Origin: Microvirga splendida
GTDB taxonomy: Bacteria; Pseudomonadota; Alphaproteobacteria; Rhizobiales; Beijerinckiaceae
Length of the DNA: 64,000 nucleotides
NCBI RefSeq assembly: GCF_016427565.1
Contig: NZ_JAELXT010000017.1
Location: 39,614-103,613, forward strand
Direction: 5' to 3'
Positions 47,815 to 57,111 of this stretch are shown here, piece after piece; positions within the stretch are counted from its first letter, which is position 1, and every line of letters begins with the position of its first letter. The position numbers were made by a program, and so were the translations under genes. The notes under the pieces were generated by a model, which saw only the letters and a program-made list of their open reading frames with translations, searched no databases and was not told the origin of the DNA.

Positions 47815-47949
47815 AGTCTGTGCACCTTTTCAAATTCGGTTTGGACTACGCTCCTTGCTGAACGCTAAGTACCTTGACGGCGGCGAGAATTATTCCTAAA
47901 GCTTGGCCGTTTCCACATGGCGCCTCTGGGCGCTCAACTGAGGTAGGCT

Positions 47950-48300
47950 ATGTCTGAATTTGCATCGAAGTTGGCGGAGATTGCAGCCCGGAAGGAAGCC
48001 ATCGCCCTTGAAGAGAAGCAACTGACTGAGAAGGCTACAGCCGAAGCCGGAGAACTCGTTAAGGAGGCAGGTGGCCTGTTTCTGCCGCGTGAAGTGATCC
48101 TCGGTGCGATCCTGAATGCTGTTCATGGTGGAGAGCAGGTCCAAGCTAAATTCCGGGAGGTTGCGGAGCGGCACTTTCCCAGCGCTAGGCGCCGGGGCCG
48201 CAAGCCCAACATCTCCACGCCTGCTCCGCCTGATAAGAGCGCAGTATCGGCTCAGCCGGCAAATGAAGGCGGTGCAAGCCCGATCAGCGCGGCGGTCTAA
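47950..48300 (+). CDS. Small conjugation accessory protein (TraC/TraD-like position)
   Basis: A 116-residue charged protein: helical N-terminus (EIAARKEAIALEEKQLTEKATAEAGELV), then GGLFLPREVILGAILNAV and a basic segment RRRGRKP. Its place, divergent from traA and upstream of traG, is that of TraC/TraD relaxosome accessory proteins in Ti-type systems; sequence similarity is weak. GAGGTAGG precedes the ATG. Confidence 0.6.
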   Translation: MSEFASKLAEIAARKEAIALEEKQLTEKATAEAGELVKEAGGLFLPREVILGAILNAVHGGEQVQAKFREVAERHFPSARRRGRKPNISTPAPPDKSAVSAQPANEGGASPISAAV

Positions 48301-48357
48301 AGGCTCGCGATTCCAAGACACCGAAGAAGCCTAAAACACGGGCCTGGGGTCAGCATT

Positions 48358-50403
48358 ATGGGGCGAATTCTCTACGACCTAACGAAGGCGCTCTTGCGCT
48401 ATTGTTGGCCTCTCCTTGTTTTCTGGCTCTGGCTGTTCATCTTCGAGGCGCTTTTAGCTCCCCTCCTCCCAGCCTCGATGCTTCCCGCCATCCGCATCGC
48501 GACGCCTCTCCTCCTGCTGGGCGTTACGATCCTTATAAACCATAAGCCGCTGATCGCCTGGTGCTCTCTCCTGTCCTTCTATTATGGAGCAGATGCGCTG
48601 CTCACGATCTGGGGAGCGGCCGCCACCGCCTCGGCTCAAGGATATTCAACCTGGGCTATCCTTAGTGCTCCCGGCTGGGCAGGGCCGACTTTTCTGGCCC
48701 TGCTGTCGATCGTTGGCAGCGCCACCGGACTGGCAAAGGTCTGGGCTCCAATCCGGTCCCTGTTCGCGGGTTTGTCAGGTCTGAAAGGCATGTCGTCCGG
48801 CTTTGCTAGGGAGCAACCTCCTGTACGAAATGACTTGAATGTACAGCGGGTTGACTCCGACCTCTACGGGAATGCGAATTGGATCTCGCACGATAGGATT
48901 TTCGATAAGGTTGCCGTTCCTCATCCAGGTGAGGTGGCTCGTCCCAACCGTATTGAGTCGGGAATAATCGTCGGGCAGAGTGGAGCCGATTCAAGCTCTC
49001 CGCTCGTCATCATGCCTCTTGAGGCGCACCTAATTACGATCGCCCCCACCCGCACCGGCAAGGGTGCCGGCTCTATCATAACCAACCTGCTCTCCCCTGC
49101 GTTCGAAGGCCATACGCACGGTCAAAAAGCGCAATACAGCTGGCGCGGCCCAGTGGTGATTATCGATCCAAAGAATCAAGCGTTCTTTGTCACAGCGGAT
49201 CGGCGCGAGCAGCTTGGGCGGCGGGTCGTACTCCTGGATCCTTACGAGACGGCTCTGAACCCGAAGCCTGGGGATAAGAGCATCCGGAGGCAAGCCTCAG
49301 ATACTTATAACCCGCTCGACTTCGTCCGCCGCGATGAACACCAGGTAGCGGATGTTAAAGCTCTGATCGCTGCCCTTATCATTCCACCACCGGGCACAAA
49401 AGATCCTTTCTGGGTGAACTCCGCTCGCCTCCTGGTTGGTGCCCTGGTGCATTGGGTAATCCGAACCGAGCCTCACGAGCGGTCTCACCTTGGAACGGTA
49501 TTCGACCTTTTCAATAAGCCACGTGAGATCCTGAACGAAACACTCGATGAGATGATTCAGGTCGGTCAGGACAATGGCGCGACCGCCGCTGATAAGGCTT
49601 GTGCTGCTGGCGCGAAGGCTATCAGGGAGGCTCCCGACCAGACACAAGGTTCGATCTATGCGACCGTTTCGGAGGCTCTCTTCTGGCTGGCAACTCCTCA
49701 CCTCCGGCGGCAGATTGAAACCTCGTCTTTTGAGCTCGAGGCGTTGAGCCGGAATGAGATTGATATCTTCGTAGCAGTTCCGCCAAACAACATAGTTGAT
49801 TGTGCTCCCTGGCTCCGGATCTGGACAACACTTCCTATGCGCCTAACCGCTCGGCCCGGCCTGCTGCCCGAGGAACGCGTGCTCCTGGTTGTTGATGAGG
49901 CTCCCCTCCTCGGCAGGCTGGATGCCATTCGGGACGCTTTTCGAGTGAGCGCAGGCTACCGAATCTCGGTCTGGTTAATTGGCCAGACGTACCACGGCTT
50001 GAAGGACGCTTATGGCGAGGACGTCCTGGAAGACATGATCGGCAATGCCGAGTTTGTGCAGTTCTTCGAGGTTTCTCCGAACGACGACAAAACTGCCGAT
50101 CGTCTTTCCAAGATGCTCGGACACATCACCGTTAAGAAAGAGACTAAGAACACAAATACTGGCAACTCGGCCAGAATGACGGATGTGTTTTCCAACCTTT
50201 CTGAGGGGATGGGTTCAAGTGAGCAGCTAGAGAAGCGAGCACTTATGACGCCCGACGACATTCGGGCCCTGCCGTCGGATGTGGTCATTATTAACTCGCG
50301 GTCACCTGGGTTGAAGGGACCAATCCGGACCTTCCAGAGCCGCTATTTCCTCCGGCCGGATACCAAGCCCTTGCTCGGCGTCGATCCGTTCCGCGGTGAC
50401 TAA
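48358..50403 (+). CDS. traG: TraG/VirD4 conjugative coupling ATPase
   Basis: A 681-residue type IV coupling protein. Three or four N-terminal membrane helices (about 10-120) are followed by the ATPase with Walker A APTRTGKG (229-236), LLDPYE, and Walker B LLVVDEAPLLG (about 509-519). It links the TraA-bound DNA to the secretion channel. It starts 57 bp after the small accessory gene and leads a co-directional run to 53847. Confidence 0.95.
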   Translation: MGRILYDLTKALLRYCWPLLVFWLWLFIFEALLAPLLPASMLPAIRIATPLLLLGVTILINHKPLIAWCSLLSFYYGADALLTIWGAAATASAQGYSTWAILSAPGWAGPTFLALLSIVGSATGLAKVWAPIRSLFAGLSGLKGMSSGFAREQPPVRNDLNVQRVDSDLYGNANWISHDRIFDKVAVPHPGEVARPNRIESGIIVGQSGADSSSPLVIMPLEAHLITIAPTRTGKGAGSIITNLLSPAFEGHTHGQKAQYSWRGPVVIIDPKNQAFFVTADRREQLGRRVVLLDPYETALNPKPGDKSIRRQASDTYNPLDFVRRDEHQVADVKALIAALIIPPPGTKDPFWVNSARLLVGALVHWVIRTEPHERSHLGTVFDLFNKPREILNETLDEMIQVGQDNGATAADKACAAGAKAIREAPDQTQGSIYATVSEALFWLATPHLRRQIETSSFELEALSRNEIDIFVAVPPNNIVDCAPWLRIWTTLPMRLTARPGLLPEERVLLVVDEAPLLGRLDAIRDAFRVSAGYRISVWLIGQTYHGLKDAYGEDVLEDMIGNAEFVQFFEVSPNDDKTADRLSKMLGHITVKKETKNTNTGNSARMTDVFSNLSEGMGSSEQLEKRALMTPDDIRALPSDVVIINSRSPGLKGPIRTFQSRYFLRPDTKPLLGVDPFRGD

Positions 50404-50435
50404 AGCACCCTTGTTACTTCCCAAAGGTCTTTCCT

Positions 50436-51071
50436 ATGCCGTTAAAGCACAGACCCTCCCGCTCGCCAGGTGCCGCTCGAGAGCGTTCGTTTGCAGGTTT
50501 GACTTCTAACAATTCGACCAAGATAAAAACTGGCGGGTCATTGCTCCTAACCCTTGTGGGTGTCGCGATCCTCACGGTCGTCGCGGTTACGTCCATAATG
50601 CCGAAAGTTGCAGCTATGGTCGAAATTGGAGCGGATCGCATTCCGTCCACGGTCGCCACAGTCCGCCAGAACGCGTTCGAGGCAATCGCTGCAAGTGGAG
50701 TTCGCCTGGAGCGCGTTCCTGCAGAACAGATCTCTCAGGCCGTGGGTGAGATGAAGCTCGACGCGGCTTCTCAAGCTGTTCTCATGCAGCAAATCAAAGC
50801 TGGTCGGGTAGCGCTTGCTTTCGTTCGCCTCTGGGATGACCAAGCGGAAGACGAAGATGTGATCCAGGTCGCGAGCGGCGGCTACTCTGTAGCTGTCAGT
50901 TTGACGAAAATGGGATCAAGAATTGCGATCCCACTGGTAGGAACGCCGATCACCATTACTGGGCAGCATGACGGCGGCGGCGGTATCACGGCCGGCATGG
51001 AAACGAGCTCCGGCGAGTTGTTCACACCGGTTATCGGCGTCGGGCAAACCCTCAGAATCCCTATTCTCTGA
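50436..51071 (+). CDS. Membrane-anchored hypothetical of conjugation operon
   Basis: A 211-residue protein with one membrane helix at about 35-55 (LLLTLVGVAILTVVAVTSI) and a periplasmic or cytoplasmic helical then beta-rich part (SGGYSVAVSLTKMGSRIAIPLVG). It lies 32 bp after traG and 11 bp before the AAA+ gene, so it belongs to the same transcript. No family recognised. Confidence 0.7.
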   Translation: MPLKHRPSRSPGAARERSFAGLTSNNSTKIKTGGSLLLTLVGVAILTVVAVTSIMPKVAAMVEIGADRIPSTVATVRQNAFEAIAASGVRLERVPAEQISQAVGEMKLDAASQAVLMQQIKAGRVALAFVRLWDDQAEDEDVIQVASGGYSVAVSLTKMGSRIAIPLVGTPITITGQHDGGGGITAGMETSSGELFTPVIGVGQTLRIPIL

Positions 51072-51082
51072 GGTGCCGTACT

Positions 51083-52303
51083 ATGAGCGCTCTTTCACGT
51101 GTTAGCCTTGGCGGTCTGATCATCTTTCTTGTAGTCGGATGGTTCGTCTGGGGCTTCCTAAGCGGGATCGCGGATCGGTTTTATTACCTTTTCCTGTTCC
51201 TCACCCTCACTGTCTGGCCGATTGTCGCCATTGGGTGGCTCCACGAAGCGGGAAAGACGGCCTCGCTCATCAATAGACTTCCCGAATTATGGAAACCTAA
51301 GGCAATGGATATCCTCGATAAGCTCACGAATAAGGGTAAGCTGGAAGCGCTGGTGAGGGCCCGCCAGACATCGGAACGTATCAACGCGGAGGACCTAGCG
51401 GCCGCTGTCTCGCAGCAAGTCATAGGACAAGGCGAGGCTATCAGGGATATTGCGCAGACGATCCGGCGCCGGCTCGCAATGATTGAACGGAATACACCCG
51501 TGGGTGTCTTCCTACTGGCCGGCCCTCCAGGAACCGGGAAGTCGGAAGCAGCCAAGGCATTCGGTCGTGAGTTGAAGCGCGGAGTCGAGATCTACGATAT
51601 GTCGATGTACTCGGAGCCGCACGCCGTCTCCTCGCTGCTGGGTGCTTCCAAGGGCTATCAGGGTGCAGACAGCTATGGGGCTCTGACAGGCCACCTACGC
51701 GATCACCCTACGTCCGTGATCATTCTTGACGAGTTCGAGAAAGCTCATCCGGACGTGATGAAGAAATTTCTGACGGCTTGGAATGATGGCTTCCTTACAG
51801 AGGCCTCGGAAAGCGCGAAGATCGACACGACCAGAGCCGTTTTCTTCCTCACCACGAACGCCGCTGCCTCGAAAATCGGCGAGCTGGCCCGGACTGTGAC
51901 CAACCCGGACCAATGCAGGCGTTCCGCTACCAATCTTCTCAGGGAGGCTGGATTTCCTCCAGAGGTACTGTCCCGGATCGACGCTGTGTTCAGCTTTACC
52001 CAATTGGAAGGCCTCGACGTCGCCCGCGTTGCCGCAGTCCATATAAAGAAGATTGTTCAGAAGTTTGGCCTCAACCTGGTGGAGGATGGAACCGGCGTCG
52101 GTGCTGAGATCCTATTGGAAATCATGGAGCGATCGGAAGTGCTGCAGGATGCCGGCGGAATGCGAGCTGTCATCCGGGTACTCGAGGAGAAACTCGGAGA
52201 GGGCTTAATCGCGGCAAAGGATGCCGGGGCCAAATACGTCCGCCTTTATGATGCTGGCGGCGAGGTTCCCGAAGTTGAGCCGGTTTTTGATGAGGCGGCC
52301 TAA
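51083..52303 (+). CDS. Membrane-anchored ClpA/B-like AAA+ ATPase
   Basis: A 406-residue protein with two N-terminal membrane helices (about 9-29 and 33-51) and a single Clp-type AAA+ domain: VIGQGEAIRDIAQ (the usual domain entry), Walker A GPPGTGKS (147-154), Walker B VIILDE (212-217), FLTTNAAAS as sensor 1 and a C-terminal ClpB-D2-like small domain with GMRAVIRVLEE. There is no peptidase-binding loop that I recognise. It may remodel transfer-complex proteins at the membrane. Its stop overlaps the next start by one base. Confidence 0.85.
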   Translation: MSALSRVSLGGLIIFLVVGWFVWGFLSGIADRFYYLFLFLTLTVWPIVAIGWLHEAGKTASLINRLPELWKPKAMDILDKLTNKGKLEALVRARQTSERINAEDLAAAVSQQVIGQGEAIRDIAQTIRRRLAMIERNTPVGVFLLAGPPGTGKSEAAKAFGRELKRGVEIYDMSMYSEPHAVSSLLGASKGYQGADSYGALTGHLRDHPTSVIILDEFEKAHPDVMKKFLTAWNDGFLTEASESAKIDTTRAVFFLTTNAAASKIGELARTVTNPDQCRRSATNLLREAGFPPEVLSRIDAVFSFTQLEGLDVARVAAVHIKKIVQKFGLNLVEDGTGVGAEILLEIMERSEVLQDAGGMRAVIRVLEEKLGEGLIAAKDAGAKYVRLYDAGGEVPEVEPVFDEAA

Positions 52304-52689
52304 TGAGGCTCCCCATTCCTCAAACCGCGTCACGCCTCTGGCGCGACTCTATCCCCTGGCGGGTTTCCGTCATCGTCGCCTGTGCCAGCACCGGCATGTT
52401 GATGATTGCTCCAGCAACCTCGCCTGCACCGTCACCGGTGAAGCCAAACCCTGTGGTTTCCGGGGCAAGCTATTCCGCTCCAGCTAACCAGGTGGGGACT
52501 TCTCCTGCGGCTCCGCCCCCCTCCCCGTTTTCAACCGGAGTTGGAGCGCAGCCCCAACCTCAGCAACAACAGCATAAGCCGAAGGAGCTGAAAATTGCGC
52601 CTGGGATGTCAGGCGTGGAAGTGGATCTCCAGCGATCGGAAAAGAAGCCCGATCAGAAACAAGAATTTGGAACGTTCAAGGTAAATTGA
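52303..52689 (+). CDS. Proline-rich membrane or exported protein
   Basis: A 128-residue protein with one hydrophobic segment near residues 18-36 (WRVSVIVACASTGMLMIAP) and a Pro/Gln-rich extension (SPAPSPVKPNPV, QPQPQQQQHKPKE). It is probably anchored in the inner membrane and reaches across the periplasm. TAATG coupling joins it to the AAA+ gene; the next gene starts 7 bp after it. Confidence 0.7.
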   Translation: MRLPIPQTASRLWRDSIPWRVSVIVACASTGMLMIAPATSPAPSPVKPNPVVSGASYSAPANQVGTSPAAPPPSPFSTGVGAQPQPQQQQHKPKELKIAPGMSGVEVDLQRSEKKPDQKQEFGTFKVN

Positions 52690-52696
52690 GGAACCC

Positions 52697-53533
52697 ATGA
52701 CTACCATCCGCAATACCCTCGCCGCTGGTCTTTCTTTTGCAGCCGTCCTGATGAGCGTCGCTCTGGTCAGCGCTCAGACTGGATCCCCCGCCCCTACTCC
52801 AGATCCTGCTGTGCTAAAGCAGATCGAGGAGATGCAGAAGCAGCTTGACGCTTTGAAAGCACAAGTCGGCGTGGTCCCCGAAGCGAAGGCCGGTTCGGCT
52901 GGTCTGGCTGCAACTCCAAAATCTGAAAACTCCGCTGCAGGCGTCAAAATGGCTGAGGGCTGGGTCGGGCGCGCTTACCTGACGAAGACAATCATCGACC
53001 AGTACGGGAGCCCCACTGAACTGGGTGGCCTCGAAGATGAGCCTCTTAAGGCTTTTGTGGTGAAAGACTCCGCATTTCCTCTTAGCAAACTAGCAGAGGC
53101 AACTAAGAGCCTGCCTCAGGGCAAGCCCTACGGATATAATCTCCAGGGGTACTTTGAGGCCAAGAAAGACGGGAAGTACGGCTTTTCCATTGAAATGACT
53201 GCGAATGTGCCTGAGCGAGGAGCTAAGGTTGGAAACTACCTGGTAAACTCGGATCAATGCTCCACTGCAATCAAGATTGAAGACCAACCAGTCATAGAGC
53301 AACTGGGGAAAGTTGGCCGTTATCAGGAGACGATCTACTCTATCGCCGGATCTGGGTCCGTCACCTTGTCGCCCGGCATTTACAAGATCGACGCAACTAT
53401 CAACTGCATGGGTCGCGCCTATCACCAAGCGTTTGATGCAAACTGGTCGCTTAAGGTACGCGAACCGGACGCAATGGAACCAAGCGTGCCAAAGGCTGGC
53501 TTTTTGATGCACAAGCAGGCCAAGTCCTCTTAA
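52697..53533 (+). CDS. Exported protein with possible PA14-like fold
   Basis: A 278-residue protein. A signal peptide (LAAGLSFAAVLMSVALVSAQ) precedes a short coiled coil (LKQIEEMQKQLDALKAQVG). The main domain starts GWVGRAYLTKTII and contains YFEAKKDGKYGFSIEMTAN, a beta pattern seen in PA14-like domains, with two cysteines (SDQCSTA and INCMGRA) that could form a disulphide. A cell-surface or carbohydrate-contact role is conceivable. GAGGA precedes the ATG. Confidence 0.65.
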   Translation: MTTIRNTLAAGLSFAAVLMSVALVSAQTGSPAPTPDPAVLKQIEEMQKQLDALKAQVGVVPEAKAGSAGLAATPKSENSAAGVKMAEGWVGRAYLTKTIIDQYGSPTELGGLEDEPLKAFVVKDSAFPLSKLAEATKSLPQGKPYGYNLQGYFEAKKDGKYGFSIEMTANVPERGAKVGNYLVNSDQCSTAIKIEDQPVIEQLGKVGRYQETIYSIAGSGSVTLSPGIYKIDATINCMGRAYHQAFDANWSLKVREPDAMEPSVPKAGFLMHKQAKSS

Positions 53534-53847
53534 TGCCACGAGGACCGCGTATATCAGTTGAGGAGCGCCGGCTGCAGTACGCAGCTGGCGTTTCTCTCCC
53601 GGGGAAGCTCAAACAGATCTTTACCCCTGTTCAGCTCGCGGTGTTAGGGGTTGTAGAGCAGAAGGCGCGAGACGGGGTGTTTAAGGGAGGCCTTATTCTC
53701 GCGGCTGGCCCCGTAGCAGTTTCGAAAGCGACTGCACTAGAAGCTGTAAGGTTAGCGGTTGAGATGGGGCTTATGGTCTACGAGCCTGGTCAGGGTCCAA
53801 AATCCGCCACTATGCGTCTTCTGTGGCTCAATCATCAAGACGCCTAA
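53533..53847 (+). CDS. Small winged-helix-like protein
   Basis: A 104-residue basic protein (MPRGPRISVEERRLQYAAG) with a helical core compatible with a winged helix (FTPVQLAVLGVVEQKARDG, VSKATALEAVRLAVEMGL). It shares one base with the preceding stop and closes the run that begins with traG. DNA binding is inferred from shape only. Confidence 0.6.
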   Translation: MPRGPRISVEERRLQYAAGVSLPGKLKQIFTPVQLAVLGVVEQKARDGVFKGGLILAAGPVAVSKATALEAVRLAVEMGLMVYEPGQGPKSATMRLLWLNHQDA

Positions 53848-54193
53848 ATCGACCTTATGGCTTTCCACCTCAACGGAGGTGCATTCCTATTGATCGTTAC
53901 GCAACAGCTGTAACATAGGACTGTGTCGGTCATCGTGAGGAGGTGAGCGATGGAAGACGACGTTTGGCAACCGACGTGTACTTGACGTGGGAGCCGAATG
54001 AGGAGCGTCACCTAGCGGCTTCGACGCTGCGGCGCTGGCGTCTACCACTGAGCCGCTACTCTCGTCCGATAGGGCCCGCATGGTTTTGCATGCCTCATCG
54101 GGCTTGCCGGATAAAAAACACTTGGAGGCTTTGATTTCAGTCGCTATCTGGGGTTCTAGCCGGGCAGCGTGAGATCGGAGGCTGGTTCTAGCA
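53848..54193. other. Intergenic region before the Z1-like gene
   Basis: About 350 bp with short frames only; none has a ribosome site or protein-like content. Base composition shifts toward AT at its right side, entering the next gene. Confidence 0.4.
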
Positions 54194-56761
54194 ATGAAAT
54201 TTCATCCGGATGGTGCCCCTCGAGACACTAAGCTCAATGGATTCGAGAATGCCTTTCAAAGAGCACGTGCTCGTCAGCAGAATAAGGGCACCCGCGATCC
54301 ACTAGCGGACGATAAGGCTCTAATCATTCAGAAAATTGTATCTCTCCAGAAGGAATTTCAGAGTGCGTTACAAGAGGAACTAAAAGCAAACAGGGATCGC
54401 ATTGCGAGCCGGCTCGCAGAAATAGGGCATAGATCACGTAAATCGGTCGTGTTCGATCCTAGCGAACCTGTTGTGTTCTTAGATACGGAGCGGGCAATCG
54501 CGAATGTTCGGAACAGTTCCAACGCGCATCATATCAATACACTCGCGAGCAAACTCCGCGACGGCGGCGTTGGTATTCACACCAATCAAGTCCGTACAAT
54601 CGTCGCATGTCTCATAGAAATGGCTCTTAATCCGAATAAGTCTGGCGTTATTCTCGGGCCGATGCAATCAGGCAAAACCGGCACTGCCTTAGGCGTTGCA
54701 ACATTCATTGCCCCAATCCTCTATTTACTCTCTGGAATTAGATTCTATCCCCTGTTTTTGACAACCAACCAAATCAGTCATCGCGAACAGACTGAGGAGG
54801 AGTACAGAAACGTCCGTGAATTGTATGGTGACATCGAAATTCTTGTAGGAGAATCATCACTCACTCCACATAAATACTATACCAGCCCCGATTTCTTCAG
54901 CTTCGCATATGCAACCGCGAAGCAATCAGGTTTTGCGCACGACGAGCCAATTGACCCGCGCTTTGACGCATATCCATCGCCCAAAAACTATCGCGATGTA
55001 GTCATGGGCAAAGCAGCCCTGGGGGACAGTTTTGTTCTTCCGCCTGTAATCTTCGGTCGGAATCCAGGTAGGTCTGTGCGAGATTTACGGGAGACCATGA
55101 AGCGTGCATCGGACCATGGCTTCAGCCTTCTGCTCCTTATGGATGAGCCGCAGTACGGCGCGATTGGTGATGAACCCGTTGAAGGTCAGAACAGCAAAGG
55201 GCAGCCGACTCTCTATGGATGTGTCACAAAGCAGATCCTTCACGGCATTAGACGGGAGGTCATGCGTTCGGACTCCGGGAAGCATATTCTGATCGGCTTC
55301 TCAGCAACGCCATTTGAAATGCTCGCCCGCGATTTTTTCCTTGTACGGTCGCGCTTGTCAAAAAATTATGTTGGCCTGAACATGTGGAACGGTTCAGCAA
55401 TCGATCCGACGGTTGGGCAGGACCAACGCCCAACCGTCCATCGTTTGTCTAGTCTAGTACATCTGGATCCGAATATCCGAGACTTCGCCAAGTTTCTTGG
55501 TGCAACAACACGGTCTCAACGATTCATTATGGGTTCCGGCCTTCCTCTCGAAAAGGTGCAGAAACTGGCAGGGAAGATGTTCTGCCGCATTGTGGAACAT
55601 CTACTTAAAGACCGACCAGGTGCTGGCGTGTGTGTGCGTTTCGCAAACAACAATTTGGTGACCACTCAGCTTATCAGGAATATGGGCTTAGACGAACACT
55701 TCGAAGTCTGCCGGTTTGATAGTATAGGTGGATCGGGCAAATCAATCCGGCGGGAAATTGCACTTGCGCGTCCAATAGGTAGGAATCGTCTGCTCGTAAC
55801 AGTCACAAACAAGGCGCGTATGGGCGACAATTTCCCACGTGAGATCGAGTTGTTCCTTGATTTCACAGGGGGCAAGACCGTGACGCTAAATGCACTTCTC
55901 CAAGGTCTATTCGGCCGGGCATGCGGTGAGGCGAAGTTCTTCTCACAGGTGGTACTTTCTGACGACGCTGTGGATACCCTCGAGGCGTATATCAGTAGTA
56001 TGGGGAAGATTGTTACCACGCCGTCACGTGGGGCTATCCAGATCCAAGAATCCGACATGCTGGATGCACGCGGGCGCGGCACAAGACTCATGCGCGTTGG
56101 TATCTATGGAGAAGGAAGTAGTGACACCAAAATCAGAGCATTCTTAGACGACGTGACAAAGAGGATTGTTGCTCCCCGCTTTGGTAACAAATCCGGCAAA
56201 CTGGGACGCTCCAGCGAACGAAGCGAAGTCGACCTCTTACCTTTGCTACGTAAGCATAAGATTCTGGAATACGTGTCGAAGAACCAGGAGCGGTTGTTTC
56301 CACAATACCGGCCGATGGAGATCGCTTTCCCACACGAGAGCCTAGAAATGAGGAACAAAATCTATTCTTGGCCTATCAATCCAGTCAATGATCTGGTTGA
56401 AGTCACGTTCCGGCACGTGACCCATGCCCTTGCTGCAAACCGAACTCCGAAAGTAACTTTTGCCCATCTTGAGAAGGCCCGGCTTGAGGGCCGTGCAGAC
56501 CGTGGCAAGGGAAACAAACTTCATATTCAGATCAATCTAATGAAGGTTGATGAGCAAGGAAAGGAAATTCCAGACAGCCTAACTCCAGGCTACTGGAAAG
56601 CATACAGCGTGACGTTTCCTCTTAAGCATGAAGTAAGCCGTAGAACCGTACGTAATAATAGCGGCCTGGCTCTCCCACGTGAGGAGACTTTCACCAACGA
56701 TGCCCTTCATGACGATGAAATCGATATCCGCAATAATGCACTAAAACGTGAAGGGTATTGA
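54194..56761 (+). CDS. Large Z1/SF2-like ATPase, defence candidate
   Basis: An 855-residue protein. Helicase-type motifs in order: Walker A GPMQSGKT (155-162), Walker B MDEPQ (316-320), FSATPFE (369-375) and QGLFGRACG (570-578) in the place of motif VI. The SGKT-with-Gln and QG-x-GR pattern resembles Z1-domain proteins, which act in restriction- or repair-like systems. A coiled region (about 45-80) comes first and about 270 uncharacterised residues follow. Codon usage is far more AT-rich than in the conjugation genes. It stands alone, with no methylase beside it. No ribosome site is visible before the ATG. Confidence 0.75.
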   Translation: MKFHPDGAPRDTKLNGFENAFQRARARQQNKGTRDPLADDKALIIQKIVSLQKEFQSALQEELKANRDRIASRLAEIGHRSRKSVVFDPSEPVVFLDTERAIANVRNSSNAHHINTLASKLRDGGVGIHTNQVRTIVACLIEMALNPNKSGVILGPMQSGKTGTALGVATFIAPILYLLSGIRFYPLFLTTNQISHREQTEEEYRNVRELYGDIEILVGESSLTPHKYYTSPDFFSFAYATAKQSGFAHDEPIDPRFDAYPSPKNYRDVVMGKAALGDSFVLPPVIFGRNPGRSVRDLRETMKRASDHGFSLLLLMDEPQYGAIGDEPVEGQNSKGQPTLYGCVTKQILHGIRREVMRSDSGKHILIGFSATPFEMLARDFFLVRSRLSKNYVGLNMWNGSAIDPTVGQDQRPTVHRLSSLVHLDPNIRDFAKFLGATTRSQRFIMGSGLPLEKVQKLAGKMFCRIVEHLLKDRPGAGVCVRFANNNLVTTQLIRNMGLDEHFEVCRFDSIGGSGKSIRREIALARPIGRNRLLVTVTNKARMGDNFPREIELFLDFTGGKTVTLNALLQGLFGRACGEAKFFSQVVLSDDAVDTLEAYISSMGKIVTTPSRGAIQIQESDMLDARGRGTRLMRVGIYGEGSSDTKIRAFLDDVTKRIVAPRFGNKSGKLGRSSERSEVDLLPLLRKHKILEYVSKNQERLFPQYRPMEIAFPHESLEMRNKIYSWPINPVNDLVEVTFRHVTHALAANRTPKVTFAHLEKARLEGRADRGKGNKLHIQINLMKVDEQGKEIPDSLTPGYWKAYSVTFPLKHEVSRRTVRNNSGLALPREETFTNDALHDDEIDIRNNALKREGY

Positions 56762-57111
56762 AGTGATACTTCGCTCGATATCTACGACGAGCACATTGAG
56801 CTTCTCATGCATGAACGCTGGACTCGAGGTCTAATGAAAAGCCGGAATCTTTCACAAGCCGACCGATTCATGGCCGTAATTAATCGCATCGAGTGCGCTT
56901 GCGTCCATAGCCTTCAAAGACCAGTCCGGTTCTCTATGTCCGCACCAACAAGGCCCGTGGCTTGATGAAGTGCCATCGCCAAGGGCGAGACCAAAGCCCC
57001 ACCCTGCCGGGCTGGTTTCACGAACGTTTGCAAGCCGGCATCTGCGCTCCTCCGGAATCTCGATCGGCCTCATCATCCAGCAGGGGCAACGACTGCGCAC
57101 AGTTTCTCTCC
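56762..57111. other. Intergenic region with a possible short gene remnant
   Basis: Directly after the Z1-like stop a rightward frame without a clear start encodes YDEHIELLMHERWTRGLMK and continues SRNLSQADRFMAVINRIE before closing near 56964. It is protein-like and could be the remains of a small gene, but I cannot identify it. The right part of the gap holds nothing recognisable. Confidence 0.35.
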
